Below, one piece after another: positions 59,306-64,000 of a stretch of 64,000 nt of DNA. A program made the position numbers and the translations under genes. Position 1 is the stretch's first letter. Each line of letters starts with the position of its first letter. Below the pieces are notes generated by a model. It had not been told where the DNA came from. It saw only the letters and a list, made by a program, of their open reading frames with translations, and made no database searches. Origin of the DNA: Terriglobus tenax (GTDB lineage Bacteria > Acidobacteriota > Terriglobia > Terriglobales > Acidobacteriaceae); contig NZ_JAGSYA010000004.1 in NCBI RefSeq assembly GCF_025685395.1, forward strand, positions 2,604,001 to 2,668,000, given 5' to 3'.

Positions 59306-59842
59306 ATGCTTCAGATTGGCGAGAAGTTCCCTAACTTTTCTGTGACCGCTACTGTCAGCCGCGACAACGCCAAGGCGTTTGAGACCATTACCGAGGAATC
59401 GTACCCCGGCAAGTGGAAGCTGTACTTCTTCTGGCCGAAGGATTTCACCTTCGTATGCCCGACGGAGATCGCCGGCTTTGGCAAGCTGAACCAGGAGTTT
59501 GCGGACCGTGACTGCCAGATCCTCGGCGGCTCCACTGACTCCGAGTTCGTGCACCTGGCGTGGCGCAACAACCACGAGGACCTGAAGGAACTGCCCTTCC
59601 CCATGCTGGCCGACATCAAGCGTGACCTGGTGGGTCAGCTCGGCATCATCGATCCCGATGGCGGCGTTGCGCAGCGCGCCACCTTCCTCGTCGACCCCAA
59701 CAACGTGATCCAGTTTGTCTACGTCACCGCCGGTTCGGTGGGACGTAACCCACAGGAGGTTCTGCGTGTTCTGGACGCTCTGCAGACCGACGAACTGTGC
59801 CCCTGCAACTGGACCAAGGGCGAAGCGACCCTGACGGTCTAA
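59306..59842 (+). CDS. ahpC: peroxiredoxin AhpC (actinobacterial-type, three cysteines)
   Basis: 178 residues from ATG 59306 with AAGGAG upstream. The peroxidatic Cys 51 is in FTFVCPTEI. The C-terminus has Cys 165 and Cys 167 in DELCPCNW, the same arrangement as mycobacterial AhpC, which is reduced by AhpD instead of AhpF. ahpD follows. It destroys hydrogen peroxide, organic peroxides and peroxynitrite. The in-frame extension to 59168 overlaps the regulator and is rejected. Confidence 0.93.
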   Translation: MLQIGEKFPNFSVTATVSRDNAKAFETITEESYPGKWKLYFFWPKDFTFVCPTEIAGFGKLNQEFADRDCQILGGSTDSEFVHLAWRNNHEDLKELPFPMLADIKRDLVGQLGIIDPDGGVAQRATFLVDPNNVIQFVYVTAGSVGRNPQEVLRVLDALQTDELCPCNWTKGEATLTV

Positions 59843-59861
59843 GCAAGGTAAGCCCTGAAGA

Positions 59862-59894
59862 GGTGGCCACCGTTTGGCGTGGCCGCCTTTTCTT
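59862..59894 (+). terminator. hairpin between ahpC and ahpD
   Basis: GGTGGCCAC and GTGGCCGCC (one G-T pair) with an 8-base loop and a following TTTTCTT. It probably terminates or attenuates transcripts after ahpC, giving more ahpC than ahpD. Confidence 0.6.
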
Positions 59895-59946
59895 GCGCCT
59901 GAATAGCAGTTGCACGTTAAAAGTTCCAGTTAAAAGGAGAAACGAC

Positions 59947-60492
59947 ATGGCTTTGGATGATTTGATCAACGGGCTTCCCGCGTATGCGAAGGACCTGAAG
60001 CTGAATTTCAGCACGCTGGTTCGCCAGAACACGGAACTGACTCCGCAGCAGTTGTGGGGCACCGTGGTGAGCACGGCCATCGCCACGCGCAACCCGGATC
60101 TGACCGCGGCCACGATTGAGGAAGCAGCCAAGGTGCTCTCGCCCGTTGCGCTGGATGCGGCCAAGGCTGCCGCGGCGATCATGGGTATGAACAATATCTA
60201 CTATCGCTTCCACCACCTGACGGAGAACGAGAAGTACGCCACCCTGCCGGCTCGCCTGCGCATGAACGTGCTGCGCACGCACAACGTGGACCACGTGGAT
60301 TTTGAGTTGTGGTGCCTGGCAGTTTCTGCCGTGAATGCCTGCGGCAAGTGCGTCAGCTCGCATGAGAACGTGGTGCGCCAGAAGGGTATGACGGAAGAGG
60401 TGGTCAACGCCGCTATCCGCGTGACCAGCATCGTGCACGCCATTGGCGTGGTTCTGGATTCTGAGAAGGCGAGTCCTACGCCTGCAGCGTAA
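59947..60492 (+). CDS. ahpD: alkyl hydroperoxide reductase AhpD
   Basis: 181 residues, carboxymuconolactone decarboxylase-like fold. The active site is in FELWCLAVSAVNACGKCVSS with Glu 120, Cys 132, Cys 135 and His 139, equivalent to mycobacterial Glu118, Cys130, Cys133 and His137. Lys replaces the His between the cysteines. It receives electrons from a lipoyl protein and reduces AhpC. The start ATG 59947 follows AAAAGGAGAA. Confidence 0.94.
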   Translation: MALDDLINGLPAYAKDLKLNFSTLVRQNTELTPQQLWGTVVSTAIATRNPDLTAATIEEAAKVLSPVALDAAKAAAAIMGMNNIYYRFHHLTENEKYATLPARLRMNVLRTHNVDHVDFELWCLAVSAVNACGKCVSSHENVVRQKGMTEEVVNAAIRVTSIVHAIGVVLDSEKASPTPAA

Positions 60493-60533
60493 GGGCGGTT
60501 GTGAGTTCTGTGTTCTGAAGTGGATAGAAAAGC

Positions 60534-60565
60534 AAATGCCGTGGCGGCCGCCACGGCATTTTTCT
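60534..60565. terminator. 28-bp perfect palindromic terminator after ahpD
   Basis: AAATGCCGTGGCGG is followed immediately by its reverse complement, then TT. It serves ahpD on the plus strand and the convergent M28 gene (ends 60593) on the minus strand. The flanks TTGTGAGTTCTGTGTTCTG and AACACAGCACTCACAAC are also inverted copies. Confidence 0.85.
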
Positions 60566-60592
60566 TACTCACAACACAGCACTCACAACTCG

Positions 60593-61606
60593 TTACTGTT
60601 TCTTCTCCGGCTTGCCGCCCGGGTTCCAGGCGGGCTTCCAGTTGGTGTTGATCAGCCATTGCACGGGGCCTTCCATGCTGGCGATGGCGGCGGTCATGTG
60701 TTTGAAGTCGATGGTGGTCAGCTCGTCGGTGACCTGGTGGTAGTCCGTGTGCAGACCGAAGCTGGAGACGGTGTGAGCGATGATGCCTTCCAGCGCGAGA
60801 CCGTAGTTGTCACTGCGCATGAAGAACTGCTCCTTGGGGTGCGGGTCCTGCACCAGGTGGGCGCCGTGTTTGGCCAGTTCCGGGCCAAGCGAGCTGCGCT
60901 CAAAGCCGGTAAGCCACAGGGTGCCTTCGGGCACGGCCGAGTCCGGACGGCCAATCATCTCGAACTCCAGGTTAGCCACGATATCCGTAATGGGAACGGG
61001 GGGATGCGCCAGAAAGGCGCGTGCTCCAAAGCCGCCCAGCTCTTCCGTGCCAAACAGCGCGAAGACGACGGTGCGCTTAGGCGGCTTGCCGTGGGCAAGG
61101 TAGCGGGCCAGGTTCAGAACGGCGGTGGTGCCGGAGGCGTCGTCATCCGCTCCGTTGTAGATCGCGTCTCCATTGACAGGCGTTTTTGCCAGGCCCAGGT
61201 GATCCAGGTGGGCGGTCAGCAGAATCACTTCGGACTTCAGCTTTGCGTCGGTTCCGGGAAGGATAGCGACGGCGTTCCATGTCTCAAAGCGGTCGGCGGG
61301 GGCAAGTTTCTGCTCGATGCGGGTCTTGGCGCGCTCGGGGAGTTCGACCGGGGCTTTCTGGAGATAGCTTCCGTTGGAGCCGGGCTGCAGGCCCAGGCCC
61401 TGGAAGACGGAGGCGGCGTACTGTGCGGCGATATGTTCGTCGCGTGTGGCTGAGCCACGTCCGTCCAGGGCGTCCGAAGCCAGAAAATTCATATCGGCAC
61501 GCACCTCCTGTTCCAGAGCGGTTTGCGGGGTTTGCGCGTCCAACAGGCAGGTCGACAGGGTCAGCAGCGCGGCAGCGCCAAAGGTCATGCGGAAGCTCAT
61601 AAGCAT
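60593..61606 (-). CDS. secreted M28-family metallopeptidase
   Basis: 337 residues. A signal peptide (FGAAALLTLSTCLLDAQ) sends it out. The two-zinc site reads TAHLDHLG, YNGADDDASGTTAVLN, LFGTEELGG, EFEMIG and DYHQVTDE, a complete M28 set, with MNFLASDALDGRGSATRDEH in the pro-region. It should be an aminopeptidase of the periplasm or outside. It is a different subfamily from the glutaminyl-cyclase-like protein at 54507. Confidence 0.92.
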   Translation of the reverse strand: MLMSFRMTFGAAALLTLSTCLLDAQTPQTALEQEVRADMNFLASDALDGRGSATRDEHIAAQYAASVFQGLGLQPGSNGSYLQKAPVELPERAKTRIEQKLAPADRFETWNAVAILPGTDAKLKSEVILLTAHLDHLGLAKTPVNGDAIYNGADDDASGTTAVLNLARYLAHGKPPKRTVVFALFGTEELGGFGARAFLAHPPVPITDIVANLEFEMIGRPDSAVPEGTLWLTGFERSSLGPELAKHGAHLVQDPHPKEQFFMRSDNYGLALEGIIAHTVSSFGLHTDYHQVTDELTTIDFKHMTAAIASMEGPVQWLINTNWKPAWNPGGKPEKKQ

Positions 61607-61656
61607 GGCCGGATTATAGGCAAACTCACGCAGCCCGGCTCAAATTTCCTGCGACA

Positions 61657-62775
61657 ATGGTGGCTGTGTTGATGTCGTTTCGAGCGCTGCGCTTTCTGTT
61701 GGTCCTGCCTGTGGTTCTGCTGGCGGGGTGTGCCGGGTTCTTTCCTCCCATCAACGGAGGCGGCAGCGGTTCCGGAACCAATATTGTTTACGTGGCCAAC
61801 GCCGGCACGACGTCCATTACAGCGTTTGCCATGTCGAGCGGAGCGCTTGCCTCGGTCAGCGGATCACCGTACTCGCTGACGTTTACGCCGACAGCCATTG
61901 CCGTCAATCCGGCGAACACCTACCTGTACGTGGGCGGCAACGGCGTGGTCTATGCCTACGCCATTGGCACCGGCGGCGTGCTGACGGCGGCCAACAGTGG
62001 AGCGGTGGTGGCCAACGGCAACGTGGTTTCCATGGACATCTCCCCGGACGGCAAGTGGCTGTTCGCCCTGGACGGCGACGGCACGACGGTGCGCGAGTAC
62101 TCCATTGACGGCTCGACCGGCCTGCTGACGGCACAGACAGGCGCGGCGTATAGCTATAGCTCGACGGTGACCGTGGTGCCGAAGATGATCAAGGTCTCTC
62201 CCGGTGGCAGCTACGTCATGGTGGCCCTGGGAACGGCCGGAGAGATTGTCTACACGCTGAACACAACCACGGGCGTGATTGCAGAGAGTCAGCGGCTCTC
62301 CGCACCGACCACGACCAGTGACAATGCCATTGCCATGGATAAGAACACGGCCTTCCTCTTCATTGCGCGCAGCGGCAATGCAGGTGGGCTGGCGGTGTTC
62401 ACCATCGGAACGGCCGGAGCGCTGAACATTGTTGGCGGTTCGCCCTTTACCACTGGCACCCAGGCCAACTCGGTGGTGGTCGATAACACGGCGAAGTATG
62501 TCTACGTGGGCAACCGGGGAGACGGTACGATCTCCGCCTTCAGCATTGGCACCACCGGAGCGCTGACGGCCATCAGTGGCTCGCCGTATTCCAGCGGAAC
62601 GACTGTTACGGCGCTGGCGGCCGATTCGACAGGCAAGTACATTCTGGCTGCGGCCAGCGGCGGCGCACCGGACCTGGGCATGTATGCGTTTGATACGTCG
62701 GTGCTGGGCCGCATCTACACGGTCAGTTCCACTACCTCAGCCTATGGCCCTGTGGCCGTAGCAGTGACGCACTAG
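61657..62775 (+). CDS. beta-propeller lipoprotein (lactonase-like fold)
   Basis: 372 residues (ATG 61657; ATG 61672 equally possible). The signal ends in the lipobox VVLLAGC, then a Gly/Ser linker. Seven short repeats of the form YVANAGTTSITAFAM, YVYVGNRGDGTISAFSIG and TGALTAISGSPYS make a seven-bladed propeller as in 6-phosphogluconolactonase-like proteins. No catalytic residues can be assigned, and surface anchoring argues for binding rather than metabolism. Repeated TGALT-SGSP units are nearly identical, which suggests recent internal duplication. Confidence 0.82.
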   Translation: MVAVLMSFRALRFLLVLPVVLLAGCAGFFPPINGGGSGSGTNIVYVANAGTTSITAFAMSSGALASVSGSPYSLTFTPTAIAVNPANTYLYVGGNGVVYAYAIGTGGVLTAANSGAVVANGNVVSMDISPDGKWLFALDGDGTTVREYSIDGSTGLLTAQTGAAYSYSSTVTVVPKMIKVSPGGSYVMVALGTAGEIVYTLNTTTGVIAESQRLSAPTTTSDNAIAMDKNTAFLFIARSGNAGGLAVFTIGTAGALNIVGGSPFTTGTQANSVVVDNTAKYVYVGNRGDGTISAFSIGTTGALTAISGSPYSSGTTVTALAADSTGKYILAAASGGAPDLGMYAFDTSVLGRIYTVSSTTSAYGPVAVAVTH

Positions 62776-62781
62776 GTGCGG

Positions 62782-62814
62782 GCGGAAAACCGCAGCCTGC
62801 AAGGCTGCATCCGC
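62782..62814 (+). repeat. GCAGCC/GGCTGC hairpin before the SH3-type gene
   Basis: GCAGCC-TGCAA-GGCTGC (62792-62808), with outer arms GCGGA and TCCGC, follows the propeller stop by 6 bases. It may terminate the propeller transcript or be another member of the dispersed hairpins. Confidence 0.45.
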
Positions 62815-62820
62815 AGGAGT

Positions 62821-63975
62821 ATGCTCGGATCAGTCTTGGGCGTGAACCTCCCGTCGATCCAACGCAAACTTTTCGTGCTCGCCACTGTCCTTGTGCTGCT
62901 GTCGGGATGCAGTCGCCTGCGCCCCAAACCCAAGGATGAGTATGTCTACGTTACGGCGAAGACAACCTACCTGCGCGACCGCCTGGCTGCTGTCTCCAAC
63001 CGCACCGGCAATGTGGACAACGGGCAGAAGCTGAAGGTGCTGGAGCACCAGCGCCACTACTATCGCGTGTCGACCGACAAGGGTGAGAGCGGCTGGATTA
63101 ACGAACGCGCCGTGGCCACGCAGGACATCGTCGATCAGTTTGAGGCGCTACAGAAGCAGTACGCCCGCGTGACCGTTGTCGCCAAAGGCACTGTGCGCGA
63201 CGACGTCTACCTGCATGTGAAGCCGGGCCGCGACACGGAGCATTACTACCGCCTGAATGAAGGCGACAAGCTCAGCCTGGTTACCCGCGCCACACTGCCG
63301 CGCCCCATGCCCGGTGGCGCTCCCAAGCCCAAGGAGGGCGAGGCTCCGGCTCCACCGCCGATGGAAGACTGGTGGCTGGTGCGCTCCGGCGACCGCGTGG
63401 GCTGGATGCTCTCGCGCATGATGGATGTGGACGTGCCGGACTCTGTGGCGCGCTACGCCGAGGGCCAGCGCATTGTCGGCAACTACATCCTCACCAAGGT
63501 GCAGGACGACGCGATTGAAGGCGACGACAAGATGGTGCCCATCTTCGTCACGCTGATGAACAGTTGGAAGGCTGGCCTGCCGTATGACTACGACCAGGTG
63601 CGCGTCTTTACCTGGAACCGCGCCAAGCACCGCTATGAAACGGCCTTCCGCGACCGCAATATCCAGGGCTTCCTGCCGGTAGAGATCAAGACCGATCCCG
63701 GACAGCCTTCGGCGAACGGACGGCCGTCGGCAAGCACCGGCCCTGCTCCTGCCTTTACGTATCGCGTGCTGGCGGCTGAGAATGGCCCGGTCATCCCCGA
63801 TCCGGAGACGGGTATCTCCACGCCGAAGAAGCTGGTGGAGAAGACCTACCGGCTGGAGGGCAACATCACGCGCCGTGTGCTGAAGCCGGGCGAGGTGGCT
63901 CCGGAAGAAGCGAAGGCAAGCCAGGAAGAAGCCAACAAGGCGGCCGCGAAGAAATCGGTGAAAAAGCGCAAGTAG
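62821..63975 (+). CDS. lipoprotein with SH3-like domain
   Basis: 384 residues from ATG 62821 (GTG 62842 also plausible). The hydrophobic segment LFVLATVLVLLSGC is a lipoprotein signal. Then an SH3b-like module, VYVTAKTTYLRDRLAAVSNR ... YYRVSTDKGESGWINERAV, and a second one, DDVYLHVKPGRDTEHYYRL to GDRVGWMLSRMMDVDVP. The C-terminal half has no recognisable domain and ends in a Lys/Ala-rich coiled tail. SH3b modules often bind cell-wall peptides. Complete within the window. Confidence 0.78.
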   Translation: MLGSVLGVNLPSIQRKLFVLATVLVLLSGCSRLRPKPKDEYVYVTAKTTYLRDRLAAVSNRTGNVDNGQKLKVLEHQRHYYRVSTDKGESGWINERAVATQDIVDQFEALQKQYARVTVVAKGTVRDDVYLHVKPGRDTEHYYRLNEGDKLSLVTRATLPRPMPGGAPKPKEGEAPAPPPMEDWWLVRSGDRVGWMLSRMMDVDVPDSVARYAEGQRIVGNYILTKVQDDAIEGDDKMVPIFVTLMNSWKAGLPYDYDQVRVFTWNRAKHRYETAFRDRNIQGFLPVEIKTDPGQPSANGRPSASTGPAPAFTYRVLAAENGPVIPDPETGISTPKKLVEKTYRLEGNITRRVLKPGEVAPEEAKASQEEANKAAAKKSVKKRK

Positions 63976-64000
63976 TTGTGTGGCAAGAGGTTGCCGGCAA

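Noticed and set aside
1-64000. CRISPR arrays, insertion sequences, prophage or integrative elements
   Set aside because: No regularly spaced direct repeats, transposase, integrase or phage structural genes were recognised anywhere; the only mobile-like features are short palindromic repeats.

Overview
This 64 kb window looks like chromosomal DNA of an Acidobacteriota bacterium, most likely family Acidobacteriaceae (Terriglobus/Granulicella/Edaphobacter type). The inference rests on high GC, a tandem pair of secreted VWA proteins of the acidobacterial VWFA-related type, and several families of short palindromic intergenic repeats of the kind I associate with these genomes. I see no rRNA, tRNA, CRISPR array, insertion sequence, integrase or phage gene. 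About 60 protein genes cover most of the sequence, nearly all housekeeping, with a few accessory remnants.

Left part (1-11.3 kb): a small NAD(P)-binding oxidoreductase behind a palindromic operator, an atypical ROK protein, an MFS carrier and the DinG-type helicase. Next come an intact BrnA-type antitoxin whose BrnT toxin is only a 3' remnant, a preQ0 operon (queD-queE-DUF2007-queC), a secreted TPR protein, and moeA-moaC for molybdenum cofactor. 11.3-19.7 kb is a metal-efflux locus: a three-gene RND pump (outer membrane factor, lipoprotein adaptor, CusA-like pump) faces a histidine kinase/sigma-54 activator pair. The divergent intergenic region carries two matching sigma-54 (-24/-12) promoters and a candidate activator site between them.

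19.7-37.5 kb holds a four-helix-bundle stress-type protein, ftsK, RNase J, an acyltransferase, a ParDE toxin-antitoxin pair, an esterase, a lone receiver protein, a TMEM175-type channel, an M29 aminopeptidase and a TonB-dependent receptor. It also holds five lysine/diaminopimelate genes (dapD, dapA, dapB, lysC, asd), all on the minus strand. 37.6-44 kb has a membrane diguanylate cyclase followed by the wreckage of two paralogous copies, an EVE-domain protein, and an overlapping operon DUF1015-amidase-GerMN-murI linked to the cell wall.

44-57 kb: the overlapping VWA pair, a Cys/Met-metabolism PLP enzyme, a PASTA protein, a cation diffusion facilitator with three C-terminal dimerisation-like repeats, menG/ubiE-aroB facing nadB, a TerC protein, and tatB-tatC coupled to a secreted glutaminyl-cyclase-like M28 protein. 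57-64 kb: nadA, DUF2203, and a peroxide-defence block (Fur/PerR regulator, AhpC, AhpD) whose regulator promoter contains an inverted-repeat operator and predicts a leaderless mRNA. Then come an M28 peptidase, a beta-propeller lipoprotein and an SH3-type lipoprotein.

The least ordinary points are the paired sigma-54 promoters of the efflux locus, the collapsed diguanylate cyclase array, repeat elements that have entered the coding sequences of nadB and the glutaminyl-cyclase-like gene, the broken BrnT toxin, and the operator-in-promoter layout of the peroxide regulator. I did not find a clearly new multi-gene defence or biosynthetic system.
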